From NCBI RefSeq assembly GCF_014836755.1, contig NZ_JACSQF010000008.1:65532-129531 (forward strand): 64,000 nucleotides of DNA. Direction: 5' to 3'. Each line of letters starts with the position of its first letter. Position 1 is the first letter of the stretch. Shown here one piece after another: positions 8,069 to 16,005 of this stretch. A program made the translations under genes and the position numbers. The notes below the pieces were generated by a model. That model worked only from the letters and a program-made list of their open reading frames with translations. It was not told the DNA's origin and did not search any database. The DNA comes from Oerskovia merdavium (GTDB taxonomy: Bacteria > Actinomycetota > Actinomycetes > Actinomycetales > Cellulomonadaceae).

Positions 8069-8245
8069 CCGTCGATCTCCCGTCGGTTCCTGGTGCGGCC
8101 GGGACGGCCCGTGAAGAGGGCCGTCAGGACCTTGGTCCCCCGGCTGCGAACCCTTCGGCACTACGCCCCGGCGGGGTCCGTCGGATCACGCCTCTCCTCA
8201 TTGACAATCTGTCATCTCCGCGTGACAGAGGCCACACTCTCACGC

Positions 8246-8263
8246 TTGTGAAGGCATTCACAA
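8246..8263. promoter_or_regulatory. Rex-type operator before a small membrane-protein gene
   Basis: TTGTGAAGGCATTCACAA matches the Rex consensus TTGTGAnnnnnnTCACAA exactly, and the palindrome extends one base each side (20 bp in all). Rex is the NADH/NAD+-sensing repressor. Its left half coincides with a -35-like TTGTGA that is 18 bp from a TAGGGT -10 box at 8270-8275, so a bound repressor would block RNA polymerase. Confidence 0.8.
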
Positions 8264-8269
8264 GCAGGT

Positions 8270-8275
8270 TAGGGT
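8270..8275 (+). promoter_or_regulatory. -10 box overlapped by Rex-type operator control
   Basis: TAGGGT lies 18 bp downstream of TTGTGA (8246-8251), giving a sensible promoter whose transcript would have a leader of roughly 95 nt before ATG 8377. Confidence 0.55.
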
Positions 8276-8376
8276 CGACACATCGAAGCGCTCCCAGCCC
8301 CGGGTTCGCAACGAAGTTCGGCCCTTTCCGTTCCTTCACCGCAGGTCGTCCGACCTCTTCCTCTGGGAGTCACACC

Positions 8377-8856
8377 ATGAGCACCAGCACCGCTGGTCCC
8401 GCCCGCTCCGTCCGTCTCATCGGCCTCGTCACGATGATCGCAGGCCTCGTGCTGCTGCTCGCCGGCGCAGCCACCTGGGCCACCATCTCCTCGCAGCTCG
8501 CCGCCGAGAAGATCACCGTCTCCGAGGACGCCTCGATGTTCGGTGGCTCGCAGGTCCGCGGCCCGTTCACCGCCTACGCCCAGGCAGAGGTCATCAACAA
8601 GCACGCGCTCGCTGCCTCGGAGGGCAAGACCTACGCCGAGCTCGACAAGGAGGACCCGGCCCGTGCGACCGTCATGAACGGCTCGTTCCTCCGCGCCTCG
8701 CTCTTCACCTCGGTCGTCTCCTACGGCGTCAGCGCACTGGTCATGGGCCTCGGTGTCCTGTTCGGTCTCCTCGGCTACGCACTGCGCCGCATCGGAGCAG
8801 CTCCCGCCCTGGTCGCCGGTCCCTCGACGCCCACCCCTGAGGTCGCCAAGGTCTGA
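8377..8856 (+). CDS. small two-TM membrane protein often mislabelled LigA, probably Rex-controlled
   Basis: This 159-residue protein has a membrane helix at about 14-38, an extracytoplasmic domain with ITVSEDASMFGG, GPFTAYAQAEVINKHAL and TVMNGSFLRASLF, and a second helix at about 113-140. I recognise it as a conserved actinobacterial family that databases often name 'aromatic ring-opening dioxygenase LigA'; no dioxygenase motif or metal-ligand set is visible, so that name should not be trusted. GGGAG 7 nt before the ATG supports the start. The exact Rex-type operator in its promoter suggests induction when NADH is high or oxygen is low, parallel to cydABCD in this window. Its biochemical role is unknown. 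Confidence 0.8.
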   Translation: MSTSTAGPARSVRLIGLVTMIAGLVLLLAGAATWATISSQLAAEKITVSEDASMFGGSQVRGPFTAYAQAEVINKHALAASEGKTYAELDKEDPARATVMNGSFLRASLFTSVVSYGVSALVMGLGVLFGLLGYALRRIGAAPALVAGPSTPTPEVAKV

Positions 8857-8919
8857 TCTCGGACCGGCTCCACCGCACGACCCGCACGGCAGATCACCCG
8901 GCAGATTCTCCCGGCATGG

Positions 8920-8955
8920 TGAAGGGCCGACGAGCACCAGTTCGTCGGCCCTTCA
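8920..8955 (+). terminator. hairpin terminator
   Basis: TGAAGGGCCGACGA and TCGTCGGCCCTTCA pair perfectly around an 8-nt loop. It ends the small membrane-protein unit and, on the other strand, the ATP-grasp unit. Confidence 0.8.
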
Positions 8956-9025
8956 TCACGTCCGGGCCCGGCCGGCAGCCCGTGTGCCCGCCGAGCAGGA
9001 CACAGACCGTCGGGGACGGAGAGCG

Positions 9026-9946
9026 TCAGGCCGTGGGTGCCGCGACCAGGCGCTGCGCCACCGCGTCGGCGAACCGGTCGAGCGACCCCTTGCCGAGCGA
9101 GAAGAAGAGCGAGGGCTCGGTGAGCTCGACCTCGATGACCATGGGCGCGCCGTCGTCCCCGCCCACCAGGTCGACGCGCGCGTAGAGGTTCGGTTCCTGC
9201 CCCGGGACGGCCTTCGCTGCGACCTCGAGCGCCTGCTGCGCGACCGCGAGCTGCTCGGGGCTGGCCTCGAAGCGGCTCATCTCCTCCTGCTTGTACAGCC
9301 CCTGGGTGGGACGGTGCGGCCCGGTGAGGAGCGCGTTCTTGCGCACCGCGTGCGAGAACTCGCCGTCGATGAAGACCAGGCCGGTCTCGCCGGCCGTGTC
9401 GACGCTGCGGACGTAGGGCTGCACCATGACCTGGCGGCCCGAGACGAGCAGGTTCTTGGCGTGCTGGATGGCGAGGCCGCGCGAGTGGGCCTCGCCCGAC
9501 TGGTAGCGCCCGGTGTCCTTGGCCCCAGCGCTCACGACGGGCTTGATGACGAAGTCGCCCTGCGCGGGCAGGCGCGTGTGGATGGCGCGCGACGACAGGT
9601 TCTGGCTCGGGTCGAGCCAGAGCGTCGGGATGACCGGGACGCCCTGCTCCTCGAGCTCGCGCAGGTAGCGCTTGTCGGTGTTCCAGCTGATGACCGCTGC
9701 GGGGTTCAGCACCCGCCCGGCGCGCTCGGCCCACTCGACGAACTCGTCGCGGCGCGGCGCGTAGTCCCAGGCGGAGCGCACGACGACCGCGTCGAACGAG
9801 GTCCAGTCGACCGTCTCGTCGTCCCACACCGAGGGCACTGCCTCGATCCCCCGCGCGGCGAGGGCCCCGACGAGCGGTGCGTCGTCGGGGTCGAGGTGCG
9901 GCAGGACGGAGCAGGTGGCGACGGCGATGCGCGAGGTGGTGGTCAC
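9026..9946 (-). CDS. ATP-grasp domain protein, substrate unknown
   Basis: This 306-residue protein begins IAVATCSVLPHLDPDD and shows an ATP-grasp arrangement: a preATP region with WDYAPRRDEFVEW, a central part FVIKPVVSAGAKDTGRY containing the ATP-binding Lys, VMVQPYVRSVDTAGETGLVFIDGE, and the metal-binding C-terminal segment YARVDLVGGDDGAPMVIEVELTEPS. Close relatives are annotated as RimK-like or DcsG-like (cyclo-ligase) enzymes that couple ATP to amide or peptide-like bond formation, but no biosynthetic neighbours suggest a substrate. GTG 9946 is chosen because TAGGCT (9954-9959 on the minus strand) lies 7 nt upstream, fitting a leaderless start. Confidence 0.78.
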   Translation of the reverse strand: MTTTSRIAVATCSVLPHLDPDDAPLVGALAARGIEAVPSVWDDETVDWTSFDAVVVRSAWDYAPRRDEFVEWAERAGRVLNPAAVISWNTDKRYLRELEEQGVPVIPTLWLDPSQNLSSRAIHTRLPAQGDFVIKPVVSAGAKDTGRYQSGEAHSRGLAIQHAKNLLVSGRQVMVQPYVRSVDTAGETGLVFIDGEFSHAVRKNALLTGPHRPTQGLYKQEEMSRFEASPEQLAVAQQALEVAAKAVPGQEPNLYARVDLVGGDDGAPMVIEVELTEPSLFFSLGKGSLDRFADAVAQRLVAAPTA

Positions 9947-10012
9947 GCACAAGAGCCTAGACGCCCTGGGCGCGCTGAACACGTGGGATCGGGTGAGATC
10001 TCCGTCGCGCCG

Positions 10013-11059
10013 CTAGACCGCAGCGGCGTCGGCCGTGCGGCGCAGGGCGGCGAGGATGCCGTCCGCGGTGAAGGAGCCGACGACGTCGCCCACCTCGTCC
10101 GCGACGGGCACCCTGCCCATGGCGGACCCGGGCAGGGCCGCGATCGCCTCGAACGCCTCGGTCAGCGGCGCGCCGAGCCGGATGGGCTCGGGGGCCGGGG
10201 CGGAGATCAGCTCGGCCCCGTCGAGGTCTCCCCGCTGCACCGTGGCCAGGCCGAGCATCCGGACCGGCGCTCCCTCACCGATGAACTCGCGGACCGCGTC
10301 GCTCGCGGGGTGCGCCAGGACGGTCAGCGGCTCGGCGAGCTGTTCGAGGTGCCCGCCGAAGCTGAAGACCGCGATCCGGTCGGCGAGGCGGACCGCCTCG
10401 TCGATGTCGTGGGTCACGAACAGGACCGTGGTCCCGAGCTCGCGCTGGATGCGCCGGAACTCGGTCTGGAGCCGGCGGCGTCCGGCAGGGTCGACCGCGC
10501 CGAACGGCTCGTCCATGAGCAGGACGGGCGGGTCGGTCGCGAGCGCCCTGGCCACTCCCACCCGCTGTCGCTCGCCCCCGGACAGCTCGTGCGGGTAGCG
10601 CTCGGCGTAGGTGCCGGGGGCCAGCCCGACGAGCTCGAGCAGCTCACCGACCCGCGCCCTGGTGCGTGCCCTGTCCCACCCGAGCAGCCCGGGCACGGTC
10701 GCGACGTTCTGGGCCACGGTCCGGTGCGGGAACAGGCCCACGTTCTGGATGACGTAGCCGATCCTGCGGCGCAGCGCCACGGGGTCGCCCTGCGTGATGT
10801 CCTCGCCGCGCAGCAGGATGCGCCCGGCCGAGGGTTCGACGAGCCGGTTCGTCATGCGCAGCGTCGTGGACTTCCCGCAGCCCGAGGGCCCGACGAGCGC
10901 GAGCATCTCGTGCTCGCGGACGCTCAACGAGAGGTCGCCCACCGCGACCGTGCCGTTGGGGTACTCCTTGCGGACGCCGTCGAACACGATGGCCGACTCG
11001 TCGGTGATGCTCGGGAAGGCTGCGGTCGCCTCGCTGGTGCCTGTCGTGGAGCTCGCCAT
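10013..11059 (-). CDS. opuCA: ABC transporter ATPase, OpuC/ProV type (quaternary amine import)
   Basis: This 348-residue ATPase has Walker A GPSGCGKST (about 54), Q-loop VIQNVGLFPHRTV, signature LSGGERQRV (about 158), Walker B PVLLMDEPFGAVDP and H-loop FVTHDIDEA. After the nucleotide-binding domain comes one C-terminal CBS-like region (about 250-345, ADEVGDVVGSFTADGIL), typical of glycine betaine/choline/carnitine importers, where CBS modules sense ionic strength. It should power the two permeases encoded divergently just upstream. TAGCGT at 11066-11071 is 6 nt before the ATG, so the mRNA is probably leaderless. Confidence 0.9.
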   Translation of the reverse strand: MASSTTGTSEATAAFPSITDESAIVFDGVRKEYPNGTVAVGDLSLSVREHEMLALVGPSGCGKSTTLRMTNRLVEPSAGRILLRGEDITQGDPVALRRRIGYVIQNVGLFPHRTVAQNVATVPGLLGWDRARTRARVGELLELVGLAPGTYAERYPHELSGGERQRVGVARALATDPPVLLMDEPFGAVDPAGRRRLQTEFRRIQRELGTTVLFVTHDIDEAVRLADRIAVFSFGGHLEQLAEPLTVLAHPASDAVREFIGEGAPVRMLGLATVQRGDLDGAELISAPAPEPIRLGAPLTEAFEAIAALPGSAMGRVPVADEVGDVVGSFTADGILAALRRTADAAAV

Positions 11060-11065
11060 GCCCCG

Positions 11066-11120
11066 ACGCTACCGGGCGCCGCACGTCGTCGCGCGAGCGG
11101 TGGGCGGCTCGGGATAGGTT
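11066..11120. promoter_or_regulatory. divergent leaderless promoters of the OpuC importer
   Basis: On the minus strand TAGCGT (11066-11071) is 6 nt from the ATPase start; on the plus strand TAGGTT (11115-11120) is 7 nt from the permease start. The two -10 boxes are back to back within 55 bp, so a regulator bound between them could control both arms. Confidence 0.6.
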
Positions 11121-11127
11121 CGACGGC

Positions 11128-11892
11128 ATGCCACCCAACCCGTGGTTCTCGTGGAGCTACGTCCAGAACAACTGGGGAGAGATCTCCCAGGCGCTCGTCG
11201 AGCACACGACGATCACCCTCGAGGCCGTGCTCATCGCGCTCGTGATCGCGCTGCCCCTCGCGGCCCTCGCGCACCGTGTGCGCTGGCTGGCTGTGCCCGT
11301 GCTCGGCATGACGGGCGTCATGTACACCATCCCGTCGCTCGCACTCTTCTCGATCCTCGTCCCGTTCACGGGGATCGGGCGGACACCCGTGCTCATCGGT
11401 CTGGTCATGTACGCCCTGCTGATCCTGGTCCGCAACATCCTCGTCGGTCTCCAGGGCGTGGACCCGGACGTCCGCGACGCCGCCCGGGGCCTGGGCTACG
11501 GCTCGACCCGGCTCCTGGCGTCGGTCGAGATGCCCAACGCGCTCCCGAGCATCATGACGGGCGTGCGCCTCGCGACGGTCTCGACCGTCGCCCTCGTGAC
11601 CGTGGGGTTCGTCGCAGGCTACGGCGGGCTGGGCACGCTCATGTTCCGTGGCTTCCGCTCGAGCTACAACGCGCAGATCATGACCGCGACGCTCCTGTGC
11701 CTGCTCCTGGCGGTCGTGCTCGACCTCCTGCTGCTGCTCCTGGGGCGGGCGCTGACACCCTGGTCACGCACGCGCGGCGCCTCGTCGAGGACGGGGGCCC
11801 GGGCTGCGGCCGTCGCCACCGGCGCGGCCACAGCGCCCGAGCCGCAGGAGCCGCAGGAGCCGCAGGACCGGACGGCGGTGCGGGACGCATGA
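11128..11892 (+). CDS. opuCB: ABC transporter permease, OpuC type, first subunit
   Basis: This 254-residue protein has about six membrane helices in a BPD_transp_1 domain. The cytoplasmic EAA loop reads DVRDAARGLGYGSTRLLASVEMPNALPSIMTGVRLA, the contact site for the ATPase. The helices LTLEAVLIALVIALPLAALAHRV and IPSLALFSILVPFTGIG are typical of OpuCB/OpuBB permeases for betaine, choline or carnitine. The C-terminal 40 residues are a low-complexity tail containing EPQEPQEPQ. It is coupled to the next gene by ATGA. Confidence 0.88.
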   Translation: MPPNPWFSWSYVQNNWGEISQALVEHTTITLEAVLIALVIALPLAALAHRVRWLAVPVLGMTGVMYTIPSLALFSILVPFTGIGRTPVLIGLVMYALLILVRNILVGLQGVDPDVRDAARGLGYGSTRLLASVEMPNALPSIMTGVRLATVSTVALVTVGFVAGYGGLGTLMFRGFRSSYNAQIMTATLLCLLLAVVLDLLLLLLGRALTPWSRTRGASSRTGARAAAVATGAATAPEPQEPQEPQDRTAVRDA

Positions 11893-12569
11893 ACGTCGTC
11901 GAGCAGGCCCTGACGTGGCTCAACGACCCGCTCAACTGGACCGGACCGGACGGGCTCCTGGTCCGCACGGGCGAGCACCTCGAGATGACGGCCGTCGCGG
12001 TCCTTCTCGCGGCACTCGTCGCGCTGCCCGTCGGCATCTGGCTCGGGCACTCCGGGCGCGGGGCCGGGCCGACCATCGTGGTCGTCAACACCTCGCGCGC
12101 GCTGCCGACGTTCGGGATCCTGCTCATCCTCGCCGCTGGCGGGCTGTTCGGGAACCGTGCGGCGGTCATCTCGGCCGTGATCTTCGCGATCCCGCTGATC
12201 CTCGCGAACGCCTACACGGGCGTCGCCGAGGTCGACCCCGACGTCAAGGACGCCGCGCGCGGCATGGGCATGTCGTCGCAGCGCTCGTTGTGGCTCGTCG
12301 AGGTGCCGCTCGCCGTGCCGTTGGTCGCGGCGGGTCTGCGCACCGCGATCGTGCAGGTCATCGCGGTGCTGACCCTCGCGGCGTTCGTGGGGGGCGGGGG
12401 GCTCGGGGTCCCGCTGCGGGTCGGCTTCTCCAACCAGCGGTACGGGCAGGTGCTCGCCGTGGGCGTCGTGATCGCGGTCCTGTGCCTGGTCGTGGACGCG
12501 GTCCTCGCCCTGGTCCAGCGAGCCGTGACCCCCGCACCGCTGCGAGTCCGGGCCGGGACCTTGCGCTGA
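11889..12569 (+). CDS. opuCD: ABC transporter permease, OpuC type, second subunit
   Basis: This 226-residue permease starts at the ATG overlapping the previous stop. Its EAA loop is DVKDAARGMGMSSQRSLWLVEVPLAVPLVAAGLRTA, and AFVGGGGLGVPLRVGFSNQRY matches the conserved end of OpuCD-type subunits. Five to six helices are predicted. With the previous gene it forms the heterodimeric membrane channel; the binding-protein gene follows 84 bp downstream. Confidence 0.87.
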   Translation: MNVVEQALTWLNDPLNWTGPDGLLVRTGEHLEMTAVAVLLAALVALPVGIWLGHSGRGAGPTIVVVNTSRALPTFGILLILAAGGLFGNRAAVISAVIFAIPLILANAYTGVAEVDPDVKDAARGMGMSSQRSLWLVEVPLAVPLVAAGLRTAIVQVIAVLTLAAFVGGGGLGVPLRVGFSNQRYGQVLAVGVVIAVLCLVVDAVLALVQRAVTPAPLRVRAGTLR

Positions 12570-12653
12570 GGTGTCGCTCGGGTTGCCGGTCTGCGGCCCC
12601 GGGGGTGGAATGGGTTGTCCGTGCGAGCCGACGATCGAGAGGCCCCGACACAC

Positions 12654-13670
12654 ATGTCACGGCGATCCACCACCCTTCGCACCCTGTCCGCTTCCGCCCT
12701 CCTCGTCCTGGCCCTCGCGGCGTGCGGCGAGGCCGGCTCCTCCGGTACCGGAGGGAACACCTCCGGCGGTTCGACGTCCACAGCGAGCGGCGCCGCGTGC
12801 GAACCGGTCGCCGGTGACGCGCTCGTCGTCCTCGAGGACGACAAGCACCTCCAGACGGTCGACAACATCATCCCCGCGGCCAACGCCGCCGCGGTGGCGA
12901 ACCAGCCCGCGGTCCTCGAGCTCCTCGACACCGTGTCCGCGGCGCTGACGACCGACAAGCTCATCGCGCTCAACAAGGCCGTCGACGTCGAGCGGCAGAC
13001 CTCCTCACAGGTGGCCCAGAAGTTCGTCGAGGACGAGGGCCTCGCAGCCCAGGACACCCCGGGGACGGGCACGTCGCTGGTCGTGGGGGCGGCGAACTTC
13101 TCGGAGAGCACGACGCTCGCGGAGATCTACGCGGCCGTGCTGCGCTCGGGCGGGTACGACGTCACCGTGCAGACCGTCGACGCGCGCGAGACGTACCTGC
13201 CCGCGCTCGAGTCGGGCCAGCTCAGCGTCTTCCCCGAGTACGTGGGCACGCTCACCGAGTTCCTCAACAAGGAGATCAACGGCCCCGACGCGGAGCCCCT
13301 CGCGAGCGGAGACCTGGACACCACGGTCGCGGCGCTGCGCGAGCTCGGTGCCGAGAAGGGCCTGACGTTCGGCGAGCCGTCGTCGGCCCAGGACCAGAAC
13401 GCGTTCGCGGTCACCACGGCCTTCGCCGAGGAGCACGACGTCTCGACCCTCTCCGAGCTCGCCGAGGCCTGCCCGGGCGGCATCACGCTGGGCGCCGGTC
13501 CCGAGTGCCCCGAGCGCGCGTTCTGCGAGCCCGGGCTCGAGGAGAAGTACGGCCTGAACATCACCAACTTCGTGAACCTGGACGTGGGCGGCCCGCTGAC
13601 CAAGGCCGCCCTCCTGCAGGGCGAGATCGTGCTCGGCCTCGTGTTCTCCTCGGACGGCCAGCTCGGCTGA
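12654..13670 (+). CDS. opuCC: quaternary-amine-binding lipoprotein, apparently circularly permuted
   Basis: This 338-residue lipoprotein has a Sec/SPII signal ending LALAAC (Cys about 23) and a low-complexity linker, so it is anchored outside the membrane. The two OpuAC/ProX-like parts come in reversed order. Residues about 54-120 (LVVLEDDKHLQTVDNIIP ... VDVERQTSSQVAQKFVEDEGL) correspond to what is normally the C-terminal end of OpuCC proteins, while residues about 133-338 (LVVGAANFSESTTLAEIYAAVL ... PEYVGTLTEFL ... ALLQGEIVLGLVFSSDGQLG) correspond to the usual N-terminal and middle parts and stop just where LVVLEDDK would normally follow. A short AQDTPGTGTS linker joins the old termini. GAGAGG precedes ATG 12654. 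It should deliver betaine or choline to the permeases encoded before it. Confidence 0.85.
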   Translation: MSRRSTTLRTLSASALLVLALAACGEAGSSGTGGNTSGGSTSTASGAACEPVAGDALVVLEDDKHLQTVDNIIPAANAAAVANQPAVLELLDTVSAALTTDKLIALNKAVDVERQTSSQVAQKFVEDEGLAAQDTPGTGTSLVVGAANFSESTTLAEIYAAVLRSGGYDVTVQTVDARETYLPALESGQLSVFPEYVGTLTEFLNKEINGPDAEPLASGDLDTTVAALRELGAEKGLTFGEPSSAQDQNAFAVTTAFAEEHDVSTLSELAEACPGGITLGAGPECPERAFCEPGLEEKYGLNITNFVNLDVGGPLTKAALLQGEIVLGLVFSSDGQLG

Positions 13671-13678
13671 CGAGTAGG

Positions 13679-13725
13679 CGGCTGCTCGGGGCAGACGGTC
13701 ACAAGCCGTAGGTCTCGAGCAGCCG
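13679..13725. terminator. inverted repeat between convergent genes
   Basis: CGGCTGCTCG and CGAGCAGCCG form perfect 10-bp arms, the right one inside the 3' end of the reductase gene. It could terminate both the opuC operon and the opposing gene; the 27-nt loop lowers confidence. Confidence 0.4.
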
Positions 13726-15222
13726 TAGCCAGACCTCGCTGATCGTCGGGTAGGCGGGCACAGCGTGCCACAAGCGTGCAAGCGGCACCTGCCCGACGAT
13801 CGCGATGGTCGCGGCGTGCAGCATCTCCGCCGCGTCCGGGCCCACGAACGTCGCGCCCACGATCACCTGGCGCTCGGTGTCGACCACGATCTGCGCGGTC
13901 CCCTCGTAGCCCTCGGCCACGAGCACGGCCCCGGACACGGACCCGAGCTTGTACTGCACCGCACGGACCGGCAGGCCCGCCTTCTTCGCCTCGGCCTCGG
14001 TCGACCCCACCGACGCGACCTCAGGACGCGTGAACACGACCTGGGTCCTGGCCCCGTGGTCCGCGGTCGCGGCGTAGCGGCTCCAGGGTTCGGGGACCTC
14101 GCGCGCCGCCCCGCCCGCCCCGGCGGCCCGCGCCTCCTCGGGTCGGACCTTCCCGAACCGTGCCGCGACCACGTCGCCGACGACCCTGCCCTCGTACTTG
14201 CCCTGGTGCGTGGTCGCGACCCGTCCCGTCACGTCACCGCACGCGAACAGCCACCCGCCCTCGACCCCCTGGACCTCGAGCTGGTCGTCGACCGCGAGCG
14301 CCTTCCCGGGCTCGAGCCCGACCACCTCGACCCCCAGGTCCCCCGTGCGCGGCACCCGACCGGTCGCGACGAGCACCTGTGCGCCGGCGACCCACCCCTT
14401 GCCCTGCGGGCCGTCGTACGCGAGGCGCGCTCCGCCGTCGGGCAGGGAGGTCGCCCCCGTGACGCTCACCCCCAGCCGGACGTCCACCCCGATCGACCGC
14501 AGGCCCGTCGCGACGGCCTCGCTCGCGAACGGCTCGGAGCGTCCGAGCAGGCGACCGCGCGAGAGCAACGTGACCTTCGACCCGAGGTCGGTGAAGGCCG
14601 TGGCCATCTCGACCCCCACCACTCCCCCGCCGACGACCACCAGCGACGCCGGGACGTCCTGCACGCTCGTCGCCTCGCGGCTGCTCCACGGGTCGGTCTC
14701 GGCGAGGCCGGGCGTGTCGGGCAGCACGGGCACGCTGCCCGTCGCGACGATCACGGCGTGCCGCGCCGCGATCAGGCGGGTCGCGGGGAGGTCGTCGACG
14801 TCGGCGTCGGGGTCCTCGGGGCTGACCTCGACGAGCCTCGGCCCGACCAGTCGTCCCAGGCCGCGCACGAGCGAGATCCCCGCGCCGTCGAGCCACTGGA
14901 CCTGGCCCGAGTCGTCCCAGTGCGAGACCATCTCGTCGCGGCGTGCCAGGATCGGCGCGGGGTCGAGCGTCGGGCTCGCCTCGACGCCCGGCACGGCGCG
15001 GGCGGCCGCGAGCGCCGCCCCGGGGCGCAGCAGCGCCTTGGACGGCATGCACGCCCAGTAGGAGCACTCGCCGCCGACGAGCTCGGCCTCGACCACGGCC
15101 ACGCTCAGGCCCGTGCGGCTCGCGCGGTCGGCTGCGTTCTCGCCGACGGGTCCACCGCCGATCACGATCACGTCGAAGGTCTCGTCGGGGGTGGCCTGGG
15201 TCCGGGGGTCGCTGCTGCTCAT
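13699..15222 (-). CDS. FAD/NAD(P)-dependent disulfide-type oxidoreductase
   Basis: This 507-residue protein is a class I pyridine nucleotide-disulfide oxidoreductase (dihydrolipoamide dehydrogenase/mercuric reductase group). It has the FAD-binding VIVIGGGPVGENAA, redox-active disulfide GGECSYWACMPSK (two Cys four residues apart), NAD(P)-binding LVVVGGGVVGVEMA, second FAD motif LFACGDVTG and a C-terminal dimerisation domain ending HAVPAYPTISE. The tail contains His near the usual active-site base position. Trp in the disulfide loop departs from the usual CxxxxC context of Lpd. No acyltransferase gene is nearby, so the substrate is open. The ATG at 15222 follows GGGAGGC very closely; the ATG nine bases upstream is an alternative. 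Confidence 0.82.
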   Translation of the reverse strand: MSSSDPRTQATPDETFDVIVIGGGPVGENAADRASRTGLSVAVVEAELVGGECSYWACMPSKALLRPGAALAAARAVPGVEASPTLDPAPILARRDEMVSHWDDSGQVQWLDGAGISLVRGLGRLVGPRLVEVSPEDPDADVDDLPATRLIAARHAVIVATGSVPVLPDTPGLAETDPWSSREATSVQDVPASLVVVGGGVVGVEMATAFTDLGSKVTLLSRGRLLGRSEPFASEAVATGLRSIGVDVRLGVSVTGATSLPDGGARLAYDGPQGKGWVAGAQVLVATGRVPRTGDLGVEVVGLEPGKALAVDDQLEVQGVEGGWLFACGDVTGRVATTHQGKYEGRVVGDVVAARFGKVRPEEARAAGAGGAAREVPEPWSRYAATADHGARTQVVFTRPEVASVGSTEAEAKKAGLPVRAVQYKLGSVSGAVLVAEGYEGTAQIVVDTERQVIVGATFVGPDAAEMLHAATIAIVGQVPLARLWHAVPAYPTISEVWLRLLETYGL

Positions 15223-15314
15223 GCCTCCCATCGTGGCCCGGAGGACGCGGGGCTGCGCGTCGGGCGGTCGGCTCGCCGAGCGGCGGGGCGGGCCGCTCGG
15301 CCGCCGGCCGCGGC

Positions 15315-15881
15315 TCAGGCGACGCGCGCCTCGTCGAGACGGTCGAGGATCTGCGCGACCGTCTCGGCGACGGTCCACCCCGTCGTGTCGAGAAGCAGCC
15401 CGCCCGGGGTCTCGCGGGCGGCCTCGGCGAACTCCTCGGGGGTCCAGGCACCGTAGGCCTGCTTGTGCCGGGCGGCGTCGCGCGCCGCGAGGGTCGCGGC
15501 GTCGGGCGTCAGCACGACGGCGTAGCGCGGGCGGGTGCGCAGGCTCGCCGTGAAGCGGGCCAGGTCCGGCCCCAGCAGGATGTCCTGGACCACTGCGGTG
15601 ATGCCCGCCGCCGCGTACGTGTCCGCAGCGTGGGCCGCGAGGGACTGCCGCAGGTCGAGCTGAGCCCGCGCAGCGGGTGAGATCGGCGGGTCCATCGAGG
15701 CCTGGCCGCTCACGACGAACCGCCGGAACATGTCGCCGCGCACGTGCGCCGCGAGCGGGAAGGTGCGAGCCAGGGCCTCGGCGACGGTCGACTTCCCGGA
15801 GGCCATGGCCCCCGTGACGACCAGGACGGGAGCCGACGGACCGAGGTGAGCGGCGCCGTCGGGCGGGGAGGTCGAGGACAT
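15315..15881 (-). CDS. P-loop kinase (AAA_33/CPT-like)
   Basis: This 188-residue protein has a Walker A GAMASGKST at about residue 24, a conserved VRGDMFRRF after the first helix, and YAVVLTPDAATLAARD further on, as in the small ATP-dependent kinases related to chloramphenicol phosphotransferase, gluconokinase and adenylylsulfate kinase. The phosphate acceptor is unknown. TAGGCT (15888-15893, minus strand) lies 6 nt before the ATG, which suggests a separate leaderless transcript. It sits between the flavin reductase and trmB without obvious functional linkage. Confidence 0.75.
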   Translation of the reverse strand: MSSTSPPDGAAHLGPSAPVLVVTGAMASGKSTVAEALARTFPLAAHVRGDMFRRFVVSGQASMDPPISPAARAQLDLRQSLAAHAADTYAAAGITAVVQDILLGPDLARFTASLRTRPRYAVVLTPDAATLAARDAARHKQAYGAWTPEEFAEAARETPGGLLLDTTGWTVAETVAQILDRLDEARVA

Positions 15882-16005
15882 GTCCGGAGCCTAGGTCGCA
15901 CGGCCCTCGCCGCGAAGCGAATTACCGCCCCCGACCGGAGCGGAAAAGGGGCGTCAGCTCACTTCTCGGCGAGAGCCGGCCCTGCGGGACCGAAGCCCGG
16001 CGGCC

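Noticed and set aside
8377..8856. Naming the Rex-linked gene 'aromatic ring-opening dioxygenase LigA'
   Set aside because: The protein has two membrane helices and none of the metal-ligand or fold features of LigA; the name spreads through automatic annotation.
8753..11245. A plus-strand frame of 830 codons running through the ATP-grasp and OpuC ATPase genes
   Set aside because: It contains no recognisable domain and is a shadow of two confident minus-strand genes.
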